Assembly: GCF_005144415.1 (NCBI RefSeq)
Contig: NZ_SWJE01000001.1
Location: 372,001 to 436,000 of the forward strand
Source: Trinickia terrae
GTDB taxonomy: Bacteria > Pseudomonadota > Gammaproteobacteria > Burkholderiales > Burkholderiaceae
Direction: 5' to 3'
DNA: 64,000 bases
The notes below the pieces were generated by a model. It did not search any database, was not told where the DNA came from, and saw only the letters and a program-made list of their open reading frames with translations. The first letter of the stretch is position 1. The number at the start of each line of letters is the position of its first letter. This document shows positions 15,048 to 24,413 of this stretch, piece by piece. Both the position numbers and the translations under genes were made by a program.

Positions 15048-16606
15048 GAAAGTGCGATGTTTCGGCTGGCTGGACGCAGCGCGAGATCTTCCTCGGACAA
15101 TGACGACGCGAGATCGGCAGCGATCTTGCGCGCGCGTTTTGCGACCATTTCGAGCGAACTCACGAAGAAGTAGGTCCCCGACGTGAGATGGCCGAGCGCG
15201 CGAAACTGCCAGTCCGGCTCGCCATCGCTGTCGAGCAACGCGCCGGTATCGAAGTCGACCCGCAGGCCGCCTCGAGGGTCTGGGCTCGCGAGTCCGTCCT
15301 GTAGCAATTGCCAGCCAAGCGGGGAATCGTCCGGGCCCTCGACATACCTGGCCGAACCGGTCGCGTTGATGACACAGTCGTAGGTTTCGCGCGAAGTCGT
15401 GTCGACACGCGTCATCGCGAGATGCGATGGGTCCGTCCGGTCGAACATGACCGGCGTCTTGACAAGCTTCAGCTGGCCGTCGTCGAGCATGCGCGCAAGC
15501 AGCCGTGCATTCTCCAGCGGCATTGGCGCGCGACGCGTCAACCACTGACGCGCGAAACGTTCGAGTACGATGAACTGGCCGCGCGCGTCGAGCGCGTGCC
15601 AAGCGTCCTCGACGATGTCGTTGGTCGCCACCAGGATCGTTTGCCACGGGCGTTCACGATCGGCGTGCGCGATTTCGTCACCCAGCAGGTCCCGTGCGTT
15701 GTCCGTCCGCGCGAAGAGTTCCCGCCAGTCCGTACCGGCCGCCCGAAATTCAGCGCGGAGCAGCCGACCGAGCGCACGCAGTGAAATCTTCCGGGTGCCG
15801 TCCGCGGTCAACGCACGGAGCCTCTCCTGCGTGATGAAGCGCAGCGGCCTATGCGGTGCCTGCCGGCCCTTGACATAGGGAAGCGTCCCGGTTGGAGACA
15901 TCATGTGAATCTCCACGTCGCGATTGGTGTTGTAGAGACTGATCGCGACGTCGACAGCGGTTAGGCCCGCACCGAGAATGCAAATCCGCTTCGAGTTGCC
16001 GAGCCGCGCGAGCAGCGGCGCCAATGGATAGGGGTGCGGCACATAGCACGCGTGCCCGGACAATCGGTAGATATCGCGCTGGCTGATGTTCCCGATTGCT
16101 AGCACTACGATGTCGGCCTCGTAAGAGTCGGAACCGGCAATCAGCTGATAGCGGGTATCGCGTTTGATTTTGCGGACTTCATGCGGAACGATGTCGATCG
16201 CCAGCCCCTTGCGCTGTGCGACCGTCGCCGTCTCCTGAAAGAAGTCGCGCAGGTACCGGCCGAACAATGCTCGCGGCACGTAAGTGGCAGACAGATCCCG
16301 CTTCGTCAGTTCGTGTAGTCCGTCCTCGTGATGCGCCTTCCAGCGCATCCACGATGTGAACGTCGAGAAATCGCCAGCCGACACCGACATCGTCTCGACT
16401 GCGCGATTGAGCAGCAACGAATCGACATCATGCTGATAGGCGAGTCCCGGCCCGACGGACGGACGTGGCTCGAATAACCTGATTCGGACGTGCTGCGCGA
16501 CCGACGGTTCGACCAAATTGGTTAGATGGTAGAGAAACGCCACGCTGGCCGCACCTCCGCCGACGACCCCAATCGTGAATCTCTCGTGATGTTTTGATGT
16601 GTTCAA
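15044..16606 (-). CDS. FAD/NAD(P)-binding protein (NAD_binding_9-like)
   Basis: A 520-residue flavoprotein-like enzyme. The N-terminal dinucleotide fold shows VVGGGAASVAFLYHL at residues 14-28. A second Rossmann motif, ICILGAGLTAVDVAISL, occurs near residue 220, so both FAD and NAD(P) sites are present. The general pattern (GPGLAY, LLLNRA, the second fold and INATGSARY) fits the FAD-NAD(P)-binding family PF13454, whose members are often annotated as hydroxyacylglutathione- or siderophore-related oxidoreductases without proof. It is translationally coupled to a Bcr-type exporter downstream and divergent from a MocR regulator. Substrate unknown. Confidence 0.8.
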   Translation of the reverse strand: MNTSKHHERFTIGVVGGGAASVAFLYHLTNLVEPSVAQHVRIRLFEPRPSVGPGLAYQHDVDSLLLNRAVETMSVSAGDFSTFTSWMRWKAHHEDGLHELTKRDLSATYVPRALFGRYLRDFFQETATVAQRKGLAIDIVPHEVRKIKRDTRYQLIAGSDSYEADIVVLAIGNISQRDIYRLSGHACYVPHPYPLAPLLARLGNSKRICILGAGLTAVDVAISLYNTNRDVEIHMMSPTGTLPYVKGRQAPHRPLRFITQERLRALTADGTRKISLRALGRLLRAEFRAAGTDWRELFARTDNARDLLGDEIAHADRERPWQTILVATNDIVEDAWHALDARGQFIVLERFARQWLTRRAPMPLENARLLARMLDDGQLKLVKTPVMFDRTDPSHLAMTRVDTTSRETYDCVINATGSARYVEGPDDSPLGWQLLQDGLASPDPRGGLRVDFDTGALLDSDGEPDWQFRALGHLTSGTYFFVSSLEMVAKRARKIAADLASSLSEEDLALRPASRNIALS

Positions 16607-16646
16607 GTTGCCCTCGGACTTATATTTGGATAATTGGCTGGCGGCA

Positions 16647-16688
16647 ATTTAAGAACAATCTGGTATAAGCTGAAGGGCCATTTAAGAA
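16647..16688 (+). promoter_or_regulatory. Direct repeats, candidate MocR-type operator
   Basis: ATTTAAGAA occurs at 16647-16655 and again at 16680-16688, 33 bases apart, with CTGGTATAAG between them. The repeats lie within the 100-base gap between the divergent FAD protein and regulator genes. MocR/GabR-type regulators commonly bind direct repeats; binding here is inferred. Confidence 0.45.
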
Positions 16689-16706
16689 ATTTTGTAATGG
16701 ACCACT

Positions 16707-18206
16707 ATGCCACGGGGAAAGGCCTCAATTCCGCTCGATTTGCCACGTCCGCCAGGGCTGTCGGACGACACGCGATCGAAGCAGGAGTGCATCGCCGAAG
16801 CCATTCGAGACGCGATACTGAACCGGCTGCTGGCAGGTGACACCGCGCTACCGTCTACCCGGACGCTGGCCGAGCGATGGCGCGTAGCGCGCGGCACCGT
16901 TGAAGGCGCGTTCGATCGCTTGTGTTCGGAGGGGTATATCGTGCGGACGCGCGGCTCGGGCACTCGCGTTAGCGCGGTGGTGCCTGACACCTATCTTGCT
17001 TCGTCGGAGCAGGCGCAGAGGGCGCCCGTCCACGAGCGCAAAGACACCGTCGTTGCCTCGCGTGAGAGGCCATACCCCGCGGCGGAAAATGCCGCTCAGG
17101 CAGGCGTGCCCTTTATCGCCAGGCTGGCTGACCCGGATCTGCTGCGCATGCGCAGCTGGAGAAAACATGCCGGAATCGGGCTGACACGCGCTACGCCTGC
17201 CGATTTGAGCTCGACCTTACCGCAAGGCGACGGGCAGCTGCGTGAGCAGATCGCCGAGTATTTGCGCAAGTTTCGTGGCATTCCGTGCGGCGCTGATGAC
17301 GTGTTCATCACGACCGGGATTCGGAATTCGATCGACCTGATCGCACGTGCAGTGTTGCGGCCAGGGAATGCTGTGCTGATTGAGGATCCCGGCTATTCGT
17401 CCGCGCAGCGGATCTTCGAGCTCGCGGGCGCGGCGACTATCGATATACCAGTCGACCGAGAGGGCATCGAAACCGCCGCACTGCCGCGGCGCAGCGACGT
17501 GGCGGCGGCATACGTGACGCCCGCGCATCAATCGCCGCTAGGCGTCACGATGTCCGTATCGCGTCGTCTGGAGCTGCTTGAGTGGGCGAGCCAGAGTCAT
17601 GCGTGGATCATCGAGGACGATTACGACGGCGAATTCAGCTACCAGGCCGCGCCGTTGCCTGCGCTGAAGTCGCTGGACGTGCACGACCGTGTCGTCTATT
17701 GCGGGTCATTCAACAAGACATTGTTCTCCGGGTTGCGCGTCGGCTTTATGGTGTTGCCGGCCGAACTCAGGGTGCCCGTCGCTACGATTTGGCGCGTGAC
17801 TGGCCGCTCGGTCGCAGTCGCCGAACAGCTCGCATTGGCGAGCTTCATCAGTAGCGGCGACTTTGCAAAACATCTGCGCGCGAGCCGACACGCGTACCTG
17901 CAGCGCCGCAACTCGGTGCTCCAACAATTGGCCCGGTATGGGAACGACCGGTATGCAATATCGGGGGAGCACGCGGGATTTCACTTCATGCTGTGGCTCG
18001 CGAATGGTGTTGATGATCGCGCGTTCGTCGCCCGTGCTGCCCAAGCGGGCGTCGCGCTGCAGCCGCTGAGCGCATTTACCAGGAAAGCGGTGCTTAGCTC
18101 CGGGGTCGTCGTTGGATATACCGCACTGACCATCGCGCAGGCGCTGCACGCAGGGAAGACGCTTGGGCATCTGCTCGCGCACACCGGTGACTGCGACGAC
18201 GCATGA
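16707..18206 (+). CDS. MocR/PdxR-type transcription regulator (GntR domain plus aminotransferase-like domain)
   Basis: A 499-residue fusion. Residues about 25-95 form a GntR winged helix (LPSTRTLAERWRVARGTV, then LCSEGYIVRTRGSGTRV). From about residue 130 there is a class I aminotransferase-like domain: IEDPGYSS, AYVTPAHQSPLG, IIEDDYDGEFSY, and CGSFNKTLFSGLRVGF, in which the lysine should bind pyridoxal phosphate. MocR regulators sense PLP-bound amines or amino acids and usually control the divergent gene, here the FAD protein-exporter pair. The effector is unknown. Confidence 0.9.
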   Translation: MPRGKASIPLDLPRPPGLSDDTRSKQECIAEAIRDAILNRLLAGDTALPSTRTLAERWRVARGTVEGAFDRLCSEGYIVRTRGSGTRVSAVVPDTYLASSEQAQRAPVHERKDTVVASRERPYPAAENAAQAGVPFIARLADPDLLRMRSWRKHAGIGLTRATPADLSSTLPQGDGQLREQIAEYLRKFRGIPCGADDVFITTGIRNSIDLIARAVLRPGNAVLIEDPGYSSAQRIFELAGAATIDIPVDREGIETAALPRRSDVAAAYVTPAHQSPLGVTMSVSRRLELLEWASQSHAWIIEDDYDGEFSYQAAPLPALKSLDVHDRVVYCGSFNKTLFSGLRVGFMVLPAELRVPVATIWRVTGRSVAVAEQLALASFISSGDFAKHLRASRHAYLQRRNSVLQQLARYGNDRYAISGEHAGFHFMLWLANGVDDRAFVARAAQAGVALQPLSAFTRKAVLSSGVVVGYTALTIAQALHAGKTLGHLLAHTGDCDDA

Positions 18207-18250
18207 CTTGGCGAATACAGCCCACGGCTACATGGATGTCGAATGTCGAA

Positions 18251-19552
18251 TCAGAACAACTCGCGCACCCGGTGATAGAGCATTCCAAGCTCGAGCGCCG
18301 GGCCGCGCAGCGCCGATCCGCCGGGAAAGCGCGTGTGCCGCAGCTTCGCGAACAGATCGAATGCGGCTGTGTCGCCGGTGATTGCTTTCGCGACGACACG
18401 CCCCGCGATGCCGGTCAGCGCAACGCCATGTCCCGAGAACCCTTGCACGTAGAAATAGTTGGGATCGATCGCGCCGAAATCCGGTGCGCGATTGCGTGTG
18501 ACGTCGACGAATCCGCCCCACGCATACTCGATGCGAACGCCGGATAGTTGAGGAAAGACGCCGATCATGCGCTTGCGGATATCGTCTGCGAGCTTGGCGG
18601 GCGACGCGCCGGTCGAACTCGCGCGTCCGCCGAACAGTACGCGGTGGTCGGCGGAGAGGCGGAAGTAGTCGAGGAAGAAATTGTTGTCGCAGATCGCGGC
18701 GCGGCTGGTGATCAACGCATCGGCGCGGGCCTGCCCGAGCGGTTCGGTCGCGACGATGTAAGACGCGATCGGTGCGATGCGCGCCGCAACGGGTGCAGGC
18801 AATACCGCGCCGAGCGTGGCATTCCCGGCTGCGACGACGAAGCGGCAGCGCACTTCGCCCGATGCGGTGCGCACGACGGGGCGCGCACCCCGCACGACTT
18901 CGAGCACCCGCGAATGCGCGAACAATTGGGCGCCTTCGCGGCGTGCGGCATCAGCGAGGCCGAGGCAGTATTTGAGCGGGTGCAGGTGACCTGAATGCGG
19001 ATCGTGGACGCCCGCGATGTAGCGCTCGGAAGCGACACGCGCCTGCACGCCGTCGCGTTCGAGCCAGTCAAGGTGCGGGTAGCCCCAGCGTGCCGCCGAC
19101 TCCATCCATGCGCGCAGATCCGGCACGCGCTTGGGTCTCGTCGCGACCGTCAGATAGCCCGCAGTGAAATCGCAATCGATGCCGTACTTGGCGATGCGCT
19201 CGCGTATCAGCGCGAGGCCGTCGATCGACATGGCCCACAGCGCCCGCACGCCTTCCAGGCCAAGTTGTTGCTCGATGACCTCGTCCTTCGCGAAGCCCAC
19301 CAGCGCTTGCCCGCCGTTGCGGCCGGACGCGCCCCAACCTGGGCGATGCGCGTCGAGCACGGCGACGGTGAGGCCGCGTGCGCGGCATTCGAGCGCTGTC
19401 GACAGGCCCGCGAATCCCGCGCCGATCACGCAAACGTCGGCGTCGAGCGTGCCTTCGAGCACCGAGTCGTCGGCTGTGGGGCGCCGTGCGCTTGCTTCGT
19501 AATACGAGTGGCGCGCGAGTTCGTCCGCGCGCCTGTCGAGCGCTTGCGTCAT
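18251..19552 (-). CDS. FAD-dependent oxidoreductase, PuuB-like (second paralogue)
   Basis: A 433-residue DAO-family flavoenzyme. The FAD motif DVCVIGAGFAGLSTALE is near residue 38, followed by GWGASGRNGGQ and the C-terminal YVQGFSGHGVALTG. It resembles gamma-glutamylputrescine oxidase and closely parallels the gene just upstream: the two align along their length with the same motifs, so they arose by duplication. ATG at 19552 shares one base with the stop of the upstream paralogue (TGATG), so the two are coupled. It is the last gene of the ten-gene leftward polyamine run. The two enzymes may act on different gamma-glutamylated polyamines. Confidence 0.85.
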   Translation of the reverse strand: MTQALDRRADELARHSYYEASARRPTADDSVLEGTLDADVCVIGAGFAGLSTALECRARGLTVAVLDAHRPGWGASGRNGGQALVGFAKDEVIEQQLGLEGVRALWAMSIDGLALIRERIAKYGIDCDFTAGYLTVATRPKRVPDLRAWMESAARWGYPHLDWLERDGVQARVASERYIAGVHDPHSGHLHPLKYCLGLADAARREGAQLFAHSRVLEVVRGARPVVRTASGEVRCRFVVAAGNATLGAVLPAPVAARIAPIASYIVATEPLGQARADALITSRAAICDNNFFLDYFRLSADHRVLFGGRASSTGASPAKLADDIRKRMIGVFPQLSGVRIEYAWGGFVDVTRNRAPDFGAIDPNYFYVQGFSGHGVALTGIAGRVVAKAITGDTAAFDLFAKLRHTRFPGGSALRGPALELGMLYHRVRELF

Positions 19553-20844
19553 CAAAGCCAATCCTTCATCCGATACCACGCCATTGCGAGCACGAGCGCC
19601 GGTGTGCGCAGCAATGCGCCACCCGGAAAATCGCGGTGCCGAATCTTACCGAACAAATCGAAGCGCGAGGCTTGCCCGTCGATCGCTTCGGCGATCAGCT
19701 TGCCGGCGAGCCCCGTCGTATTGACGCCATGACCGGAGAAGCCCTGCGCGAAATAGACCGTCGGCGACAGGCGTCCGAAGTGCGGTGCGCGGTTCATCGT
19801 GATGTCGACATAGCCGCCCCAGGCGTAGTCGATCTTCACGTCGGCGAGTTGAGGGAACGTTTTGAGCATGTCGCGGCGCATCGCCTGCGCGAGGTTGGGC
19901 GGCGCGAACGTCGAATAGCTGACCTTGCCGCCCCATAGCAGACGGCCGTCGGGAGCGGGGCGGAAATAGTCGAGCACGAAGCGGCTGTCGCACAGCGCCG
20001 CGCCTGCGGGCATCAGCGCTTGCGCGCGTTCGAGGCCGAGCGGTTCCGTGGCGATCACGTAAGTGCCGACCGGCATGATCTTGCGCGTGAGCTGCGGCGC
20101 GAGCGTTCCAAGGTAGGTGTTGCAGGCGAGCACGACGTATTGTGCGCGCACGCGGCCCTTGGCGGTCTCGACAAGGTGCTTGCCGTCCTCGTTGCCAATC
20201 GACGTCACGCAACTGTCTTCGAATATCTTCACGCCGGCTTTCTTGGCGGCGCGCGCGAGGCCGAGTGTGTAGTTGAGCGGGTGCAAATGGCCGCTGTCGG
20301 GGTCGTACAAGCCGCCGATATAGCGTGACGACTGAACGTATTCGTGCATCGCGTCGCGCTCGACATAACGCAGGCGGTCGTAGCCGAAGCGCTCTGCCGC
20401 GTCATCGCGCGCAGCACGTAATTCGTCGGTGTGACGTGGTTTGTTCGCTGCTGTCAGGTAGCCGATCCTCAAATCGCACTTGATGTCGTGCTTTGCAATG
20501 CGGTCTTTGACGATATCGATTGTTTCGAGCCCCATGTCCCAGACGCGCTTCACGTCGGCCGCATCGAGGTGGTTCGCGAATGCGTCGATTCCGCATGCGA
20601 AGCCCGCGATCAACTGTCCGCCGTTGCGCCCGCTCGCGGCCCAGCCGACCTTCGACGCTTCGAGCACCGCGACCGAGTGCCCGCGTTCCGCGAGATTGAG
20701 CGCGGTGCTGATGCCGGTGAGTCCGGCGCCGATCACGCAGACATCGACCGTGAGCGAATCGGCGAGGGGCGCGTGGCGGGTGGCGTCGTTGGCGGTAGCC
20801 GCGTAGTAGGACGCAACGTGAGGCTGGTTCGAGAATTTGAGCAT
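19552..20844 (-). CDS. puuB: Gamma-glutamylputrescine oxidase-like FAD enzyme
   Basis: A 430-residue FAD enzyme. Expected reaction: oxidation of gamma-glutamylputrescine to gamma-glutamyl-aminobutyraldehyde with release of ammonia and H2O2. The FAD motif DVCVIGAGLTGISTALN is near residue 34, followed by GWAASGRNGGQLIAGF, and the C-terminal FAQGFSGHGVNTTG. The gene lies downstream of a DUF3138 gene and a PotFGHI-like importer in the same leftward run, with the synthetase and hydrolase genes of the same pathway at the other end. The ribosome binding site is weak. Which of the two paralogues handles putrescine is not decidable here. Confidence 0.85.
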   Translation of the reverse strand: MLKFSNQPHVASYYAATANDATRHAPLADSLTVDVCVIGAGLTGISTALNLAERGHSVAVLEASKVGWAASGRNGGQLIAGFACGIDAFANHLDAADVKRVWDMGLETIDIVKDRIAKHDIKCDLRIGYLTAANKPRHTDELRAARDDAAERFGYDRLRYVERDAMHEYVQSSRYIGGLYDPDSGHLHPLNYTLGLARAAKKAGVKIFEDSCVTSIGNEDGKHLVETAKGRVRAQYVVLACNTYLGTLAPQLTRKIMPVGTYVIATEPLGLERAQALMPAGAALCDSRFVLDYFRPAPDGRLLWGGKVSYSTFAPPNLAQAMRRDMLKTFPQLADVKIDYAWGGYVDITMNRAPHFGRLSPTVYFAQGFSGHGVNTTGLAGKLIAEAIDGQASRFDLFGKIRHRDFPGGALLRTPALVLAMAWYRMKDWL

Positions 20845-20917
20845 AGGCAGGGAAAAGGGCGTGAGGCGGCGCGCGGTGAAACGTGCGCGGCGCCTCACGC
20901 CGCAACGGTGCAACGGG

Positions 20918-22483
20918 TTAGAACGAGTAGATGAACTGCGTGGCCAAGAGGTCGTTCGACTTCGCGTACGAGCCGTCGTTGCGCAGGAACACCGCATTGT
21001 TGGCCCAGTCGTGCCGGTATTCGACCTTCACGGTGATCTGCTGAGTCGGGTAGAACAGCAGGTCGAGCGTGACGTCCTGGCGATTTGCTCCCTTGCACTC
21101 GATGCCGTTGTCGGTCGAGTTCTGGAAACACGTGGTGCTGATGCCGAAGCCGTTGTACGGGTCACGGCCCTGGCTGTTCAACGCGATGCCACCGCCACCG
21201 CCGCCGTTCTTGCTGTCGACGAGCAGGTCGTATCGCAGCGTGGCGCCCATCCGTCCCAGGGCGGGTATGTTGAACTTGCGGTGCGCGAGCAGCGACAAGC
21301 CATACCATTGCGCTTGGCCGCCGTTGTACGCCGCATGCTGCTGCTGGCCGTAGTCGATTTCGGCGTTGTAGATCACGTCGGCCAGCGTGTAGGTCAGGTC
21401 CGCTTCGCCGAAGAGGAAGGTGCCGTATCCGCTGCTCGACAAGCCGCCGGGACCGTAGCCAGTCGCATTGCCGGCCGAGTCGAGCGTGGCGGCGAGTGTT
21501 TGGCGTCCGATGTTGAATGAGCCGCCGATGTCGAGTGCGCTCGACCACGTGTAGTCGGTGCGCGCGGTGAACGTCGGGATCTTGTTGCTCGATGTGATCG
21601 GGTCGTTGAATGAGTTCAAGCCGGTCTGCGTCACCGAGCCATAAGTGCGATATTGCTCGTTGCCGAGGAAGAACTTCCATGCCCATTGGCTGCTGCTGCT
21701 GGGCGTGTAATTCAAGCCAACGCCAACATAGCTGCCCGGGTCGGAGAAGTCGTAGAGCAGGCCGTGCGTGAGCGTCTGCATCTGGTTCGACTGCTGTACT
21801 TCGTAGCCGCCGAAGCTCGGGATCAGGCCCGCAACGAAGATACTGGTGCCCGAAAGCGGCACGTTGACCACGGCCGTGTTCAGGATATTGAGGCCGGTGC
21901 TGCCCTTCTCGTTCTGCAGCAGCGTGATGCCGTTGCCGCGGTTCGGCATCAGGGTGATTTCGGCGGACGGCGCCATCGGGCCGACGCCGAACGTCTTCTT
22001 GATGTCGAGGTAAAGATCGCCGAACGTGCTGTTGAAGTAGTTGTAGCTGTTTTCGTGGTTCGCGAACAAGAACGACGAACTGCTTTGCGCGCGGTTGAAA
22101 ATGTAGGTCGGATCGATATAGCCCGTGACCGACAGGCCCGCGATCGGCCCGGTGTTGGCGGCGTCGGTCAGCGAATCGACCTTCAACTGCTGATTGGCGA
22201 TCTGCTGCTTCATCGACGTGAGGTCGTCGTTGGTCAGCGTCGCCGTCGCCTTGCCGTAGTCCGGCGACGAGATGTCGACCGGTGCAGCGGGCGCGGCTGC
22301 CGCGGTGGCCGTGGCCCCCGCGCCCGCCGGCTTGGCCGCGACTTCGGCCTTGAGCTCCTTCACTTCCTTTTGCAGCGCTCTCAGCTCGGCCTGCAACGCC
22401 TTGATTTCCGCGCTCGTCGAGTCGGCAAACGCGAACCCCGGCATGCTGGCCGCCACCAGCATGCATATCAGTTTCTTCTGCAT
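20918..22483 (-). CDS. DUF3138 family outer-membrane protein
   Basis: A 521-residue exported protein with a Sec signal peptide (MQKKLICMLVAASMPGFAFA). After it, residues 22-50 form a coiled coil (EIKALQAELRALQKEVKELK), then an Ala/Pro-rich linker, then a long region of alternating aromatic and polar residues typical of an outer-membrane beta-barrel and ending in FIYSF (terminal Phe). I recognise it as a DUF3138-type protein of Burkholderiaceae. The location between importer permease and oxidase genes suggests a channel for polyamines or their conjugates; that role is inference. GGAGAA precedes the start. Confidence 0.85.
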   Translation of the reverse strand: MQKKLICMLVAASMPGFAFADSTSAEIKALQAELRALQKEVKELKAEVAAKPAGAGATATAAAAPAAPVDISSPDYGKATATLTNDDLTSMKQQIANQQLKVDSLTDAANTGPIAGLSVTGYIDPTYIFNRAQSSSSFLFANHENSYNYFNSTFGDLYLDIKKTFGVGPMAPSAEITLMPNRGNGITLLQNEKGSTGLNILNTAVVNVPLSGTSIFVAGLIPSFGGYEVQQSNQMQTLTHGLLYDFSDPGSYVGVGLNYTPSSSSQWAWKFFLGNEQYRTYGSVTQTGLNSFNDPITSSNKIPTFTARTDYTWSSALDIGGSFNIGRQTLAATLDSAGNATGYGPGGLSSSGYGTFLFGEADLTYTLADVIYNAEIDYGQQQHAAYNGGQAQWYGLSLLAHRKFNIPALGRMGATLRYDLLVDSKNGGGGGGIALNSQGRDPYNGFGISTTCFQNSTDNGIECKGANRQDVTLDLLFYPTQQITVKVEYRHDWANNAVFLRNDGSYAKSNDLLATQFIYSF

Positions 22484-22530
22484 CCCAATTCTCCGTTTCA
22501 AGTCGTTTTGCAAAGGGTTTTCTTGGTGAA

Positions 22531-23445
22531 TCAAGCCGTGCCGAGCGGTTCCGGCGTCTTGCGCGCCGTGGCCGTCTGCGCGATGTGCGGTTTCGTGTCG
22601 TCGTTGTCGAGTGCGGCGAACGCCATCTGCATGTCGCGCGCGCGCTTGCGTTCCTTCGCCTGCATCACCTGGTTCACCAGCACCACGCCGATTGTCACGA
22701 GCGTGATGAAGATGGTTGCGAGCGCATTCATTTCGGGGTTCAGGCCGAGGCGCACGCGCGAGAACACGACGAGCGGCAGAGTGGTCGAGCCCGGGCCGGA
22801 CAGGAACGCCGACAATACGAGGTCGTCGACCGACAGCGTGAACGAGAGCAGCCACCCCGAGAGGATCGCCTGCGAGATCAGCGGCAGCGTGATCACGAAG
22901 AACACCTTGAGCGGCGTCGCGCCGAGGTCGAGCGCCGCTTCTTCAAGCGACTTGTTCATCTCCTTCACGCGCGACTGCACGATGATCGCCACGTACGAGA
23001 CGCACAGCATCACGTGGCCGATCCACATCGTGACGACACCGCGCCCGTTCGGCCAGCCGATCATCTGCTGAAGCGCCACGAAAAGCAGCAGAAGCGAAAT
23101 GCCCTGAATCACCTCGGGAATCACGAGCGGCGCATTGATCATGCCGGCGAACAGCGTGAAGCCGCGAAAGCGTCCGAAGCGGGCGAGCACGAAGCCGGCC
23201 CAGGTGCCGATCACGACCGACGCGCAAGCGGTCATCAGCGCGATCTTCAGCGAGAGCCATGCGGCGGCAAGAAGCTCGTCGTCCTTCAGCAGCGCGCCGT
23301 ACCATTTGAGCGAGAAGCCCGACCACACAGTGACGAGCTTCGACTCGTTGAACGAGAACACGACGAGGCTGACGATCGGGATGTACAGGAACAGGAAGCC
23401 GACCGTGAGCACCGACGCCGACAAAGGTTTGCTTGGCTTGATCAT
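22531..23445 (-). CDS. potI: Putrescine/polyamine ABC transporter permease, PotI/PotC-like
   Basis: A 304-residue inner-membrane permease with six hydrophobic segments and the EAA loop EEAALDLGATPLKVFFVITLPLI. It starts with an ATGA overlap on the preceding permease gene. Together with that permease, the ATPase and the binding protein it forms a PotFGHI-type importer. The C-terminal tail after residue 270 is long, polar and cytoplasmic. Confidence 0.93.
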   Translation of the reverse strand: MIKPSKPLSASVLTVGFLFLYIPIVSLVVFSFNESKLVTVWSGFSLKWYGALLKDDELLAAAWLSLKIALMTACASVVIGTWAGFVLARFGRFRGFTLFAGMINAPLVIPEVIQGISLLLLFVALQQMIGWPNGRGVVTMWIGHVMLCVSYVAIIVQSRVKEMNKSLEEAALDLGATPLKVFFVITLPLISQAILSGWLLSFTLSVDDLVLSAFLSGPGSTTLPLVVFSRVRLGLNPEMNALATIFITLVTIGVVLVNQVMQAKERKRARDMQMAFAALDNDDTKPHIAQTATARKTPEPLGTA

Positions 23446-24413
23446 TTGGTGCTCTCCAATTCCTTGACCTGGTAGTACTGGAACACGGCCATCGGCACGA
23501 GCAGCAGCACCACCATCGCGACCGTCACGGCGGAAGCCATCGGCCAGTCCATGTTGTTGAAGAACTCGTCCCACATCACGCGGCCGATCATCAGCGTGTC
23601 CGCGCCGCCGAGCAGTTCCGGAATCACGTACTCGCCGACCGCCGGAATGAAGACGAGCAAGCTGCCCGCGATGATCCCGTTCCTGGAGAGCGGCAGCGTG
23701 ATGCGCGTGAACGCGGTCCAGGGCTTTGCGCCGAGATCGTAGGCGGCTTCCAGCAGCGTGAGGTCCATTTTCACGAGGTGCGCGTAAAGCGGCATCACCA
23801 TGAACGGCAAGTACGAATAGACCATGCCGATATAGACGCCGATGTCGGTACGATAGAGCCGCAGCGGTTCGTGAATCAGGCCGATCGCCATCAGGAAGTG
23901 GTTGAGCAGGCCGTTGTCCTTCAGAATGCCGATCCATGCATAGACGCGAATCAGGAACGACGTCCAGAACGGCAGCATCACGCCCATCATCAAGAGGTTG
24001 CGCGTGGCCGGATTCGAACGGGCGATGTAGTACGCCATCGGATAGCCGATCAGCAGGCAGAAGAAGGTGGAGACTGCGGCCATCTTCAGCGAGCTGATGT
24101 AGGTGGCGATGTACAGGTCGTCTTGCATCAGGAACACGTAGTGCCCGAGCTGCAAGGCGAAGTGCACGACGCCGTCCTTGAGGCTGACGAGATCGTTGTA
24201 CGGCGGAATGCCGAGTTGCTGATCCGCGAAGCTGATCTTCAGCACGAGGACGAACGGCACGGCGAAGAACACCGTGAGCCAGAGGAACGGTATGCCGATG
24301 ACGGTCGAACGGCCCGAAGGCAGCAGGCGCGCGGCGAAGGCGCGCAGCGGCGCGAACAGCGTTCCGGCGTTGGCGTTCGCTGCGGGCAGGGAGGATGATG
24401 CGGGATTTCTCAT
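23442..24413 (-). CDS. potH: Putrescine/polyamine ABC transporter permease, PotH/PotB-like
   Basis: A 323-residue permease. A large periplasmic segment follows the first helix, as in PotB/PotH proteins, and the EAA loop reads EAAYDLGAKPWTAFTRITLPLS. Starts and stops overlap both neighbours by four bases (ATGA), so potG, potH and potI are translated in a coupled chain. Confidence 0.93.
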   Translation of the reverse strand: MRNPASSSLPAANANAGTLFAPLRAFAARLLPSGRSTVIGIPFLWLTVFFAVPFVLVLKISFADQQLGIPPYNDLVSLKDGVVHFALQLGHYVFLMQDDLYIATYISSLKMAAVSTFFCLLIGYPMAYYIARSNPATRNLLMMGVMLPFWTSFLIRVYAWIGILKDNGLLNHFLMAIGLIHEPLRLYRTDIGVYIGMVYSYLPFMVMPLYAHLVKMDLTLLEAAYDLGAKPWTAFTRITLPLSRNGIIAGSLLVFIPAVGEYVIPELLGGADTLMIGRVMWDEFFNNMDWPMASAVTVAMVVLLLVPMAVFQYYQVKELESTK

